DNA of 26,739 bases, from positions 2,795 to 29,533 of the forward strand of contig DHUW01000101.1 of assembly GCA_002409365.1 (NCBI GenBank), in the 5' to 3' direction. This DNA comes from Anaerolineaceae bacterium UBA5224. GTDB taxonomy: Bacteria > Chloroflexota > Anaerolineae > Anaerolineales > Anaerolineaceae. The notes under the pieces are model-generated. The model saw only the letters and a program-made list of their open reading frames with translations, was not told where the DNA came from and did no database searches. Made by a program: the position numbers and the translations under genes. How positions within the stretch are numbered: the first letter of the stretch is position 1; every line of letters begins with the position of its first letter. Below are positions 1 to 7,326 of this stretch, one piece after another.

Positions 1-16
1 GTTCCCTGCTAGATAA

Positions 17-532
17 TTATTTTTTCTCTCGAAAACCGTTCAGAATGTCCTGGCTGGGCATGAGAATTGCTTTGGGTTCGCAGACACTCTTACAAAAACA
101 ACAGCCGACCATGCATAAAAACGGCTCTGCCACCCAGATTTTCCCATCCTCGTCCTGTTCAAAAACCTCGCGGGCGCAGAGGTCCAGGCAGGCACCGCAA
201 TTGGTACATGCTTCGGATGAAATTGTCGGAAACCAGGGGATTTGCTCGCGCGGGTAACCGCGCCAGGTACCATAGTTGCGGGCAACAATGGCTTTCCCGC
301 TCTTGCGCTTGCGAAAATAGCGTTGATACTCCTCGCAAAGTGTACTTTGGTAGATTGGAAGAGCATACTTTGGGATGTAGTTGTGTTCCCGAACACCCTT
401 AAGGATCAGTTCAGGTGTTTCTGGGGCATTAGGCGTTATTCCTTCAGCATATAGTTGCGTAAATAACTCCTCCAACCCGAGTAAGCCCGCGGGAATGCCG
501 CCAATATTGAGCATACGATAACTGATAGGCAT
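17..532 (-). CDS. Dicluster 4Fe-4S ferredoxin-like protein in the suf operon
   Basis: A 171-residue protein whose C-terminal third carries cysteines for two iron-sulfur clusters. The first set is canonical, C109-x2-C112-x2-C115-x3-C119. The second is unusual, C140-x3-C144-C145-x-C147-x3-C151 followed by EP, so its first Cys sits one residue further away than in the usual CxxCxxCxxxCP. Residues 1-100 (starting MPISYRMLNIGG) match no domain I recognise and contain a lone C66. The start at 532 is chosen because ATG overlaps the sufE stop by one base (TAATG), a normal coupling; a longer frame would run into sufE. As last gene of a sufS-sufE operon it may carry electrons for cluster assembly or simply be a client made with the machinery. 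The role is inferred; the Fe-S binding is well supported. Confidence 0.8.
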   Translation of the reverse strand: MPISYRMLNIGGIPAGLLGLEELFTQLYAEGITPNAPETPELILKGVREHNYIPKYALPIYQSTLCEEYQRYFRKRKSGKAIVARNYGTWRGYPREQIPWFPTISSEACTNCGACLDLCAREVFEQDEDGKIWVAEPFLCMVGCCFCKSVCEPKAILMPSQDILNGFREKK

Positions 533-975
533 TACTTCTCCTCGGGTTGCCCTCCAAGGCAATCTGCTGCTGCCTGCTTGAGGTGCCCCATCATGGCGGT
601 CAGGCCATTGCTGCGCTGTGATGAGATATGCCGCCAGAGCCCAAGCGTTTCGAAGAAGCTCATATTTGACCTGAGAACCTCCTCAGCTGGTTGACCGTTG
701 AGGACTTCGTTTAAAACAGCCACCATGCCCTTCACGATCAGTGAGTCGCTATCAGCCATGAACTCCAGGTTGCCATCTTTGCAGTGGATATCAAACCAAA
801 CACTGGATTGGCAGCCTTGCACCAGGCGATCGTCCGTCTTGAGAGCAGGATCCATCACGGGCATATTCTGACCCATTTCGATCAGGTATTCATACTTTTC
901 TTCCCAATTTTCCAGTAGTTCAAAATCGTCTATCAGATTTTGTTCAATAACTTGAATTGACTCTTTCTTAGGCAT
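532..975 (-). CDS. sufE: SufE-family cysteine desulfuration protein
   Basis: A 147-residue cytoplasmic sulfur acceptor that takes persulfide sulfur from the SufS cysteine desulfurase for Fe-S cluster assembly. Family marks visible: MPVMDP near residue 39, DDRLVQGCQSSVW with the acceptor cysteine C55, and the helical C-terminal half with the LGLWRHISSQRSNG segment. Length agrees with the family (about 140 residues). The start MPKKES at 975 follows the sufS stop by two bases. The frame stays open further upstream, but that extension lies inside sufS and is rejected. It sits directly between its partner enzyme and a ferredoxin, consistent with one mRNA. No sufBCD scaffold genes are in the window, so they must lie elsewhere or beyond the left edge. 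Confidence 0.93.
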   Translation of the reverse strand: MPKKESIQVIEQNLIDDFELLENWEEKYEYLIEMGQNMPVMDPALKTDDRLVQGCQSSVWFDIHCKDGNLEFMADSDSLIVKGMVAVLNEVLNGQPAEEVLRSNMSFFETLGLWRHISSQRSNGLTAMMGHLKQAAADCLGGQPEEK

Positions 976-977
976 GG

Positions 978-2201
978 CTACCTTCTGATCATGTGGATGA
1001 CACGCTCGATACCGTGAGCAAGCGCCTCGAGATCTTCGCGTGAATTGTAGAGCGCCAAAGATGCCCGCACTGTGCCGGGAATATGCAGCGCGTCCATGAT
1101 TGGCTGTGTGCAATGCTGACCGGTACGAACAGCAATGCCCTTGGCATCAAGCAAAATTCCAAGGTCATAATGTTGGATACCTTCAACGTTGAAGGGCAGG
1201 ATTGCCGAACGCTGTTTTGGATTCCCATAAACATTCAGCCCTTCAATCCCCCTCAACAGCTCCAAGCCATAAGCCAGTAAATCGTCTTCATAAGCTTGCA
1301 GTTGAGCAAAATCAAACTGGTTGATGTAGTCGATTGCTGCTCCAAGTCCGATCACGCCCGCAACGTTGGGGGTGCCGGCTTCAAATTTATATGGCAGTAT
1401 ATTAAAAGTAACCTTGGTTGATGTGACCTGGTCGATCATTTCACCGCCAGACAGGAAGGGAGGCATTTTTTCGAGCCACTCCCTTTTTCCGTAAAGCACA
1501 CCGACACCCATGGGACCATACATTTTGTGCCCCGAGAAAGCATAAAAGTCGGCACCCATTGCCTGCACATCGTGTGCAATGTGTTGCACCGACTGCGCGC
1601 CATCCACTAACACGGGCACATTGTTTGCGTGGGCAAGTTGAATAATTTCTTCAATCGGATTGACCGTGCCAAGTGAATTGGAGACATGGTTTACTGCAAC
1701 CAGCCTGGTTTTCTCGTTCAGCATACCCCGGAAAACCTGCAAATCCAGCTCACCATTTTTATCGAACGGGATGACGCGGAAGATCGCTCCTTGTCGCTGG
1801 CACATCAATTCCCAGGGAACATAGTTGCTATGATGCTCCAATTGGCTGACGATCACCTCGTCACCTTCCCTTACAAAGGCTTCACCGAAACTATATGCGA
1901 CAAGATTCACTGATTCAGTGGTACCACGGGTGAAGATAATTTCATCTGGTGAGGGTGCATTAATGTATTTAGCAACCTTCTTGCGAACCTCTTCATAAGC
2001 CTGAGTAGCTTGCACAGCCAGTGTATGGTTACCGCGGTGGATGTTGGCATTGATGGTTGTGTAGTAATTACTGATGGCGTCGATCACGCATTGTGGTTTT
2101 TGAGTGGTGGCAGCGTTGTCCAGGTAAACCAGGGGCAGGTCATTGACGGTCTGCGTAAGAATAGGGAAATCTTTCCTGGCTGAAAAAATATTTTTGCTCA
2201 T
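978..2201 (-). CDS. sufS: SufS-type cysteine desulfurase (class V aminotransferase fold)
   Basis: A 407-residue PLP enzyme that converts L-cysteine to L-alanine and a protein persulfide, feeding SufE. Visible motifs: YLDNAATTQKP (26-36), NIHRGNHTLA (53-62), LEHHSN with PLP-stacking H124, VDGAQSVQH with D200 and Q203, the PLP Schiff-base lysine K226 in SGHKMYGP, and the catalytic cysteine C364 in RTGQHCTQP. The RxGHHC/RTGQHC context and length are those of group II (SufS) enzymes rather than IscS/NifS. The start MSKNIF at 2201 is preferred over an in-frame ATG 11 codons upstream because an AAGGATC ribosome-binding sequence lies 6 bases before it. First gene of the minus-strand suf operon, divergent from the response regulator. 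Confidence 0.95.
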   Translation of the reverse strand: MSKNIFSARKDFPILTQTVNDLPLVYLDNAATTQKPQCVIDAISNYYTTINANIHRGNHTLAVQATQAYEEVRKKVAKYINAPSPDEIIFTRGTTESVNLVAYSFGEAFVREGDEVIVSQLEHHSNYVPWELMCQRQGAIFRVIPFDKNGELDLQVFRGMLNEKTRLVAVNHVSNSLGTVNPIEEIIQLAHANNVPVLVDGAQSVQHIAHDVQAMGADFYAFSGHKMYGPMGVGVLYGKREWLEKMPPFLSGGEMIDQVTSTKVTFNILPYKFEAGTPNVAGVIGLGAAIDYINQFDFAQLQAYEDDLLAYGLELLRGIEGLNVYGNPKQRSAILPFNVEGIQHYDLGILLDAKGIAVRTGQHCTQPIMDALHIPGTVRASLALYNSREDLEALAHGIERVIHMIRR

Positions 2202-2290
2202 ATTATGATCCTTATTGTGCCTTAATTTTACCATCGAGATTCAGGGCAATGGTGATTGCATTCAATGTGGTTATGGCATACTCCATAGGG

Positions 2291-2437
2291 AGAGGGTCCT
2301 CTAAGAAGTGATCAGCAATCCTCCTCGGAGGAAAGTCCGCGAAGCGGGGATGAGGGGTCAGTAGCCCTCCTCCTGTGGGGGAGAGCATAACTTCCTCCTC
2401 TCAGTGGCTACTCCGTTCATGGACCTTCCATAAAGGT
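2291..2437. repeat. Cluster of short GC-rich palindromes (REP/MITE-like, putative)
   Basis: Inside the 415-base gap between sufS and the response regulator lies a purine/pyrimidine-patterned stretch made of consecutive short hairpins: AGAGG-GT-CCTCT (2291-2302), CCTCCTCGGAGG (2320-2331), CCGC-GAA-GCGG (2337-2347), CTCC-TGTGGG-GGAG (2370-2383) and ACCTT-CCATA-AAGGT (2423-2437). No credible ORF overlaps it and its composition differs from the AT-richer flanks. Back-to-back small palindromes ending in a GATGAGGGG-like run resemble dispersed non-coding repeats of bacterial genomes. Only one copy is in this window, so the repeat status is inference. Confidence 0.4.
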
Positions 2438-2520
2438 TGGGGCATACAAAGAAAACTCCGTTATCTCCTCATTATCGGCGGTTAAGGTTTGGTAAATAGG
2501 AGGTAAGAGTTTATCAGGAA

Positions 2521-2602
2521 GTGTCAATTAGCCTTGCCGTGGGATACAATTGTTAACAAGTTCTTGCAGTTACGTTTAATTAATTACATAATACCTGCAA
2601 GA
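2521..2602 (+). promoter_or_regulatory. Promoter and operator candidates of the response regulator
   Basis: Two promoters can be read. The distal one has GTGTCA (2521-2526), an 18-base spacer and TACAAT (2545-2550). The proximal one has TTGCAG (2564-2569), a 17-base spacer and CATAAT (2587-2592), 24 bases before the start codon. An inverted repeat TCTTGCAG (2562-2569) / CTGCAAGA (2595-2602) with a 25-base spacer brackets the proximal -10. Between the two promoters is a perfect 10-bp palindrome TTGTTAACAA (2550-2559). This arrangement would suit autoregulation by the encoded regulator or another dimeric factor. Sequences are seen directly; function is inferred. Confidence 0.45.
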
Positions 2603-2616
2603 TTTTTGGAGAATAC

Positions 2617-3327
2617 ATGGCAGAAAAAATATTGGTAGTGGATGATGAAGTCTCTCTCCAGGAGACGCTTAAGTATTCGCTTGAAAAACAGGGGTACCAG
2701 GTCGTGGTTGCAGGGGATGGTCTGACCGCCCTCGAGTTAGCCCAAAGCAGCAATCCAGATCTCGTAATTTTGGATGTAATGCTGCCAGGAATGGATGGTT
2801 TTGAAGTTTGCCGCACCTTGCGTCAGGAATCCAATATTCCTGTGCTTATGCTCACTGCTCGCGATGACGAAATCGACCGTGTGGTTGGCTTGGAAGTTGG
2901 CGCAGACGATTATCTGCCCAAACCTTTCAGCATGCGTGAACTGATTGCGCGGGTAAAAGCTTTACTGCGCCGGGTACGCCTGATGCGCGAAGAAGCCAGC
3001 GCTGCTGCCCAGGAAGGCAATCTTCCCCAGGTCATGACTTTTGGGAACCTCGATATTGACATGTCCCGTCGTGAAGTTCGCCTTAATGGTGAGGTCGTTC
3101 CTTTCAAACCTAAGGAGTATGAGCTGCTTACCTTCATGGGGCAGCATAAAGGCCGCGTTCTGACCCGTGAACTGATCCTGGAACGCGTGTGGGGTTGGGG
3201 ATTTGTTGGCGATACCCGTACTGTGGATGTACATATCCGCTGGCTGCGGGAAAAAATTGAGCCAGTTTCAGAAAAACCCGAGCGCATAGTAACCGTGCGA
3301 GGGGCGGGTTACCGTTTCGAAGGTTAA
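2617..3327 (+). CDS. OmpR/PhoB-family response regulator
   Basis: A 236-residue DNA-binding response regulator. Receiver domain 1-120: acidic pocket D9-D10, phosphoacceptor D53 (VILDVMLPGMDG), T80 and K102 (PKPF). A linker of about 20 residues rich in Ala/Glu precedes the winged-helix effector domain (about 138-236), ending in the family-typical VRGAGYRFEG. GGAG lies 6 bases before the ATG. It is three bases upstream of its histidine kinase and followed by phoU, so a PhoB/PhoP/RegX3-type role in the phosphate response is likely, although no pst transporter genes are nearby. The family call is secure; the phosphate role rests on context. Confidence 0.93.
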   Translation: MAEKILVVDDEVSLQETLKYSLEKQGYQVVVAGDGLTALELAQSSNPDLVILDVMLPGMDGFEVCRTLRQESNIPVLMLTARDDEIDRVVGLEVGADDYLPKPFSMRELIARVKALLRRVRLMREEASAAAQEGNLPQVMTFGNLDIDMSRREVRLNGEVVPFKPKEYELLTFMGQHKGRVLTRELILERVWGWGFVGDTRTVDVHIRWLREKIEPVSEKPERIVTVRGAGYRFEG

Positions 3328-3330
3328 TCG

Positions 3331-4749
3331 ATGAAATCGCGCTTTCACCTGCGCATTTTGTGGCCCTTTGTCTTGATCCTGGTGGTAAGCCTGGCGGTAT
3401 TGGTCCTTTTATTTCCTTTAGTGCAAGATTCTATCTCCCAGCATGCTCTCGAAACTGGAGGAGAGGCAAACTACCTGCCAATCTTTGCCCTGGTATTCCT
3501 TATCCTGGCAATCGGGCTGATGGTTGGTGTATTGATCAATATCTATTACACCAATCAGCATCTCAGCACGCTGGAAGATCTGTCTGATGCTGCTAAGGAA
3601 CTGGGCGAGGGCCGCTTTAGGGAGATCAAGATCCCTGAAGATGTTGGTAACATTCCTGAAATGCAGGATTTAGCCGATGCGCTCCAAAAAACGGCCTATC
3701 AGACGGAAGAGCAGTTCAACACGCTCTCCAAGGAGCAAGCGATGCTCTCGGCAGTCCTGGAAAACATGACCGATGGAGTGTTGATTGCAGACGATAGTGG
3801 TAATGTGCAGATGCTCAATGCCGCAGCCGAAAAACTCTTCAAGGTCGAAAACGAACAGGCAATTGGTCGGTCGTTGGTCGAAGTAATGCGTCATTATAGT
3901 CTGGTCGAATTGTGGGAAAAAACAAAAAACGGTAATCCAGAAACAATCACAATGGAACTGGGCTCAGCCCATAAATACCTGCAGGTGATTGGCATCAATC
4001 TCAAGAAAGATCTGCCCGGACGGACAATGCTGCTTTTCCAGGACCTGACCCAGACCCACCAGCTGGAAATTGTCCGGAGAGATTTTGTATCCAACATATC
4101 CCATGAATTGCGTACTCCTATCGCAGGCTTGAAGGCGATCAGCGAGACTATGTTGGATGGCGCCCTGGATGACCCCCCGGCAGCACGAAAGTTCTTGATC
4201 CGCATGGACAACGAAATTGACAACTTGATCCAAATGGTAAACGAACTTCTGGAACTCTCTCGCATTGAGGCTGGTCGTTCCAATTTCGAATTCCAGCGAA
4301 GCAAACCCTGCGAAATGATCAGTAATGCCGTCGAGCGAATGTCTTTTCAGGCTCAAAAGGCAGATCTGCTATTAACACAAGATTGCCCGGAAGGTTTACC
4401 TCAAGTTTTAGCTGACCCCACACGAATATCACAGGTATTTGTCAACTTGATCCACAATGCCATTAAATTTACTCCCCCAGGTGGAAGCATACATTTGACT
4501 GCCTGGCAGGAAGGCAACGAAGTTGTCTTCCTTGTCCGGGATAACGGCGTGGGCATTGCCAGGAAAAACCTAAAGCGAATCTTCGAACGCTTCTATAAAG
4601 CCGATCGGGCCCGCTCCGGAGGCGGGACCGGTTTGGGGCTCTCTATTTGTAAGCATATTATTGATGCACATGGCGGACGAATTTGGGCTGAAAGCGAAGA
4701 AAATGTCGGTAGTAAATTCTTCTTTACAATTCCCGCGTCAGCTGTTTGA
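3331..4749 (+). CDS. PhoR-type sensor histidine kinase
   Basis: A 472-residue membrane kinase, partner of the preceding regulator. Two hydrophobic segments (about 11-31 and 51-73) enclose an extracytoplasmic loop of only about 20 residues, too small for a ligand-binding domain and typical of PhoR-like sensors that read a transporter or PhoU state. Then come HAMP (about 74-125), PAS (about 135-245), HisKA with phosphorylated H258 in FVSNISHELRTP, and HATPase with N box NLIHNAIKF (372-380), G1 DNGVGI (404-409), F box FERFYKAD (418-425) and G2 GGTGLGL (431-437). All catalytic boxes are intact. The start lies three bases after the regulator stop. Confidence 0.93.
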   Translation: MKSRFHLRILWPFVLILVVSLAVLVLLFPLVQDSISQHALETGGEANYLPIFALVFLILAIGLMVGVLINIYYTNQHLSTLEDLSDAAKELGEGRFREIKIPEDVGNIPEMQDLADALQKTAYQTEEQFNTLSKEQAMLSAVLENMTDGVLIADDSGNVQMLNAAAEKLFKVENEQAIGRSLVEVMRHYSLVELWEKTKNGNPETITMELGSAHKYLQVIGINLKKDLPGRTMLLFQDLTQTHQLEIVRRDFVSNISHELRTPIAGLKAISETMLDGALDDPPAARKFLIRMDNEIDNLIQMVNELLELSRIEAGRSNFEFQRSKPCEMISNAVERMSFQAQKADLLLTQDCPEGLPQVLADPTRISQVFVNLIHNAIKFTPPGGSIHLTAWQEGNEVVFLVRDNGVGIARKNLKRIFERFYKADRARSGGGTGLGLSICKHIIDAHGGRIWAESEENVGSKFFFTIPASAV

Positions 4750-4857
4750 TCCCATGTATAACCAGACTTTTACATTTTCAAAAAAAACTTTAAGAAACAG
4801 ATTAGGATTGCCACCAGAGCAAGTGGTATAGTAGTAGAAAGGTGGCTTGAAATTGGT

Positions 4858-4879
4858 TTTATCGTTTATCAGGTTTATG
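4858..4879 (+). promoter_or_regulatory. TTTATC/G direct repeats upstream of phoU
   Basis: Three near-identical hexamers, TTTATC (4858-4863), TTTATC (4865-4870) and TTTATG (4874-4879), lie 65-85 bases before the phoU start in the 194-base gap after the kinase gene. OmpR-family regulators bind direct repeats, so this could be a site for the upstream regulator. The unequal spacing (7 and 9 bases) and the AT-rich background weaken the case. A lone -10-like TATAGT at 4827-4832 has no good -35 partner. Confidence 0.2.
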
Positions 4880-4943
4880 TTGTCAGCGCATAAGCTTGAA
4901 GTAAAATTAGCCAATGCATTTTTGCTGAGACTTGGAGGCATGC

Positions 4944-5624
4944 ATGTCCAGATTTACATTAGACCAGGAAATTAAGCTGGTACAGGATGAAATTCTCTTG
5001 TTGGGGAGCTTGGTGGAACAGGCTATCCTTAATTCTGTCGACGCCTTGCAGCGCCGTGACGCAATCGCTGCGAAAAATGTATATGACAACGATCGAAAAA
5101 TTAACGCTAAACATCATGCTATTGAAAATCACATCCTGATCACGATGGCAACCCAAAGCCCGCTGGCAAGCGACTTGCGTTTTTTAGCAGCAATGCTGGA
5201 GGTAAACACCGAGCTTGAACGCATGGGCGACTACGCCAAAGGTATCTCAAAAGTTGCCATTCGTCTGGCAGACACTGACTACGCCATTCCCATCCGCGAG
5301 ATCCAGCAAATGGCTGACCTGGCTACATCCATGCTCCACCGCTCTTTAGGTGCGTTTGTCGCTGGAGATATCGTTGCCGCCTACAGTATCCCCCAGGAAG
5401 ACAATCAGGTAGATGAACTGTATGAGAGCATCTATCGCAAAATTATAGAAGGAATGATCAAAAACCCAGACACCATCAGTTTGGGGAACCAGGTTATGTG
5501 GGTTATCCATAACCTTGAAAGGACTGCCGATCGTGTCACAAACATCTGCGAGCGAGTGGTTTTTATCGTATCAGGTGAGTCAGTGGAGTTCGATGGAATG
5601 GAAGAGGAACATCAGGACGAATAA
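4944..5624 (+). CDS. phoU: PhoU phosphate signalling protein
   Basis: A 226-residue all-helical cytoplasmic protein with two three-helix PhoU repeats. Each repeat carries the metal-binding signature: LERMGDYAKGI (about 92-102) and LERTADRVTNICE (about 191-203). PhoU restrains phosphate uptake and keeps the PhoR-type kinase in its inactive state when phosphate is plentiful; loss of PhoU often raises polyphosphate. The start is ATG 4944 with GGAGG at 4934-4938. An in-frame TTG at 4932 would overlap this ribosome-binding site, and an ATG at 4940 is in another frame. It is downstream of the two-component pair, possibly with its own promoter given the 194-base gap. A strong terminator follows. Confidence 0.94.
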   Translation: MSRFTLDQEIKLVQDEILLLGSLVEQAILNSVDALQRRDAIAAKNVYDNDRKINAKHHAIENHILITMATQSPLASDLRFLAAMLEVNTELERMGDYAKGISKVAIRLADTDYAIPIREIQQMADLATSMLHRSLGAFVAGDIVAAYSIPQEDNQVDELYESIYRKIIEGMIKNPDTISLGNQVMWVIHNLERTADRVTNICERVVFIVSGESVEFDGMEEEHQDE

Positions 5625-5647
5625 CGACCACCTTTTTTACTAAAGAG

Positions 5648-5670
5648 ACGCGCGATAAGCGCGTTTTTTT
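5648..5670 (+). terminator. Rho-independent terminator after phoU
   Basis: A perfect 6-bp GC-rich stem ACGCGC / GCGCGT (5648-5653 and 5659-5664) with loop GATAA, running straight into a tract of seven T (5664-5670), begins 24 bases after the phoU stop. It separates the two-component/phoU unit from the kinase-pair unit. Confidence 0.85.
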
Positions 5671-5723
5671 ATATGGATTATTTAAGAATCATAAACCATA
5701 GAAGAGACGTTTAACGAGACCTA

Positions 5724-5752
5724 TCGAATTTCAATAAGGATTACGCTATAAT
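5724..5752 (+). promoter_or_regulatory. Putative promoter of the kinase-pair/CHAD operon
   Basis: A perfect -10 TATAAT at 5747-5752 with a weak -35 TCGAAT (5724-5729) at 17-base spacing, about 64 bases before the GTG start of the first kinase gene. It lies just after the phoU terminator, where a new promoter is expected. Confidence 0.45.
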
Positions 5753-5815
5753 GTCAATTACTATCAGAAACTTGAATTATCCCGGTAGTATTTTGCGTTT
5801 GCAGGAGGCGATAAA

Positions 5816-6553
5816 GTGTTAAGACCCAATGATACTAAAGGAAAGTTGATCGTCGTTGAAGGCATCGACGGATCGGGTAAGTCGACCCAAATCGATTTGC
5901 TCTATAAATGGCTGCTTTCGAAGGGTTACTCTGTATATTTCAGTGAGTGGAACAGTTCAGCCCTGGTAAAAAGCACCACCAAGGTTGCCAAGAAATCGCA
6001 ATCCTTCACCCCAGCCACCTTCAGCATCCTGCATTGCACCGATTTTGCCGATCGTTGGGAGAACAGTATCTACCCCTTGCTGAAAGCAGGTGTGATCGTT
6101 TTGGCAGACCGTTATGCATTTACCGCTTTTGCACGAGACGTTGCCCGCGGGAATGATCCCAAATGGGTGAGGGATATGTACTCTTTTGCCTTTATGCCTG
6201 ACGCCGCTCTATACTTCAGGGTGCCGCTGGATATTGCTGTTGGGCGAATCACCGGTTCACGTGCACAGCTCAAGTACTATGAAGCCGGCATGGACCTGGG
6301 TCTCTCGGATAGCTACGAGGAGAGTTTCAAGCTTTTCCAGGGCAAGATCCTGAATGAATACGACAAAATGGTGGACGAATTTGGTCTGACCATGATCGAT
6401 GGCACACTGCCGGTCAAAGAACAACAGAAAAAGGTAAGGGCATACATAAGGCGCGTTTTGGAAGGTTTCGAGGGCTTGCCAAACCCGGACAAACAACCGA
6501 TTGTTGTTGAGAACCCACAAGCTCAGAAGAAAGTCAATAAGGGAGGGAAGTAA
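5816..6553 (+). CDS. Thymidylate-kinase-like P-loop kinase (first of a pair)
   Basis: A 245-residue P-loop kinase of the dTMP kinase superfamily. Intact Walker A GIDGSGKST (16-24) and DRY (98-100) are present. Several dTMP-kinase hallmarks are altered: the TREPGGT substrate loop is replaced by SEWNSS (43-48), ADRAQH by DFADR (76-80), and the LID region is followed by KYYEAGMDLGL (153-163), a motif shared with the neighbour. About 25 Lys/Gln/Pro-rich residues form a C-terminal tail. The start is GTG with AGGAGG 7 bases upstream. Its stop overlaps the next start (TAATG). Automated annotation would say dTMP kinase; the divergent substrate loop means the true acceptor could be another nucleotide or a phosphate polymer. 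Kinase fold sure, substrate unknown. Confidence 0.85.
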   Translation: MLRPNDTKGKLIVVEGIDGSGKSTQIDLLYKWLLSKGYSVYFSEWNSSALVKSTTKVAKKSQSFTPATFSILHCTDFADRWENSIYPLLKAGVIVLADRYAFTAFARDVARGNDPKWVRDMYSFAFMPDAALYFRVPLDIAVGRITGSRAQLKYYEAGMDLGLSDSYEESFKLFQGKILNEYDKMVDEFGLTMIDGTLPVKEQQKKVRAYIRRVLEGFEGLPNPDKQPIVVENPQAQKKVNKGGK

Positions 6554-7266
6554 TGACAAATTCAGATTTTTACGGTGTTGGATTTCCCTACCGTGATTTC
6601 GGAAAGCTCCCGGGCAAGTTGATCGTATTGGAGGGAACCGATGGTGTCGGTCGTTCCACCCAGGTCAATATGTTGCGCCACTGGTTGGAAGAAGAAGGTT
6701 ACGCGGTTGCCGATACCGGCCTGACACGTTCAGAATTGACCGGTCCCGGGTTGGACGCTGCCAAGAGTGGGCACACTCTGGGTCCGATCACGATGAGCCT
6801 TTTCTATGCATCCGATTTTGCTGATCGTCTCGAGAACAAAATAATTCCAGCCTTGCAAGCAGGCTTTATTGTGCTTTCTGATCGCTATTTCTACTCGATG
6901 ATCGCCCGCGATAGCATCCGTGGCATCGATAAGAACTGGTCCCGGGTATTGTATGGCATGGCTCTGCGACCGCATTTGATTTTGTATCTGCAGGCATCCG
7001 TGCCTTCCCTGGTGCAGCGTCTGATTCATGGACGCGGTCTCAACTATTGGGAATCGGGAATGGATTTGCATCTGGCAGACAATTTTTACGACAGCTTCTT
7101 AACTTATCAGACTGCCATCATAAAAGAGCTGGAACAACTGGCAAGAGAATACAATTTTGTGACTATCAATGCTGACCGCACTCCGCCGGAAATCTTTGAA
7201 GATCTCAAACTACCGATTCGTCTTTTACTGCATAACAGGCTGACAAAATCAGAACGACCCTTCTAA
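6553..7266 (+). CDS. Thymidylate-kinase-like protein with altered P-loop (second of a pair)
   Basis: A 237-residue paralog of the preceding protein, sharing DFADR (88-92), DRY (110-112) and NYWESGMDLHL (164-174). Its Walker A is GTDGVGRST (28-36): the nucleotide-binding Lys is Arg34, read clearly from codon CGT. The substrate loop is also different (GLTRSEL). A Lys-to-Arg change at this position usually cripples phosphoryl transfer, so this may be a pseudokinase or regulatory subunit of a heterodimer with the intact first protein. The one-base stop/start overlap argues for stoichiometric synthesis. It could still be active with modified chemistry. The fold call is firm; the functional split is inference. 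Confidence 0.83.
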   Translation: MTNSDFYGVGFPYRDFGKLPGKLIVLEGTDGVGRSTQVNMLRHWLEEEGYAVADTGLTRSELTGPGLDAAKSGHTLGPITMSLFYASDFADRLENKIIPALQAGFIVLSDRYFYSMIARDSIRGIDKNWSRVLYGMALRPHLILYLQASVPSLVQRLIHGRGLNYWESGMDLHLADNFYDSFLTYQTAIIKELEQLAREYNFVTINADRTPPEIFEDLKLPIRLLLHNRLTKSERPF

Positions 7267-7326
7267 CAATGTTCTCACAGAGGAGGTCTGCCATATCCAT
7301 TGTTTTGGAGAGGTAATGGAGGAGGA

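Noticed and set aside
2327..2339. GAGGAAAGTCC string resembling the conserved 5' core of RNase P RNA
   Set aside because: The downstream conserved core (ACAGAA and CCGGCTTA type) is missing within 400 bases and the flanking hairpins do not form the P1-P4 layout; taken as chance within the palindrome cluster.
7279..7326. Small ORF or alternative TTG start before the CHAD gene, after the AGGAGG at about 7281-7286
   Set aside because: The distance from AGGAGG to TTG 7300 is 13 bases, and the added residues are Gly-rich and unlike CHAD proteins; ATG 7327 has its own GGAGG.
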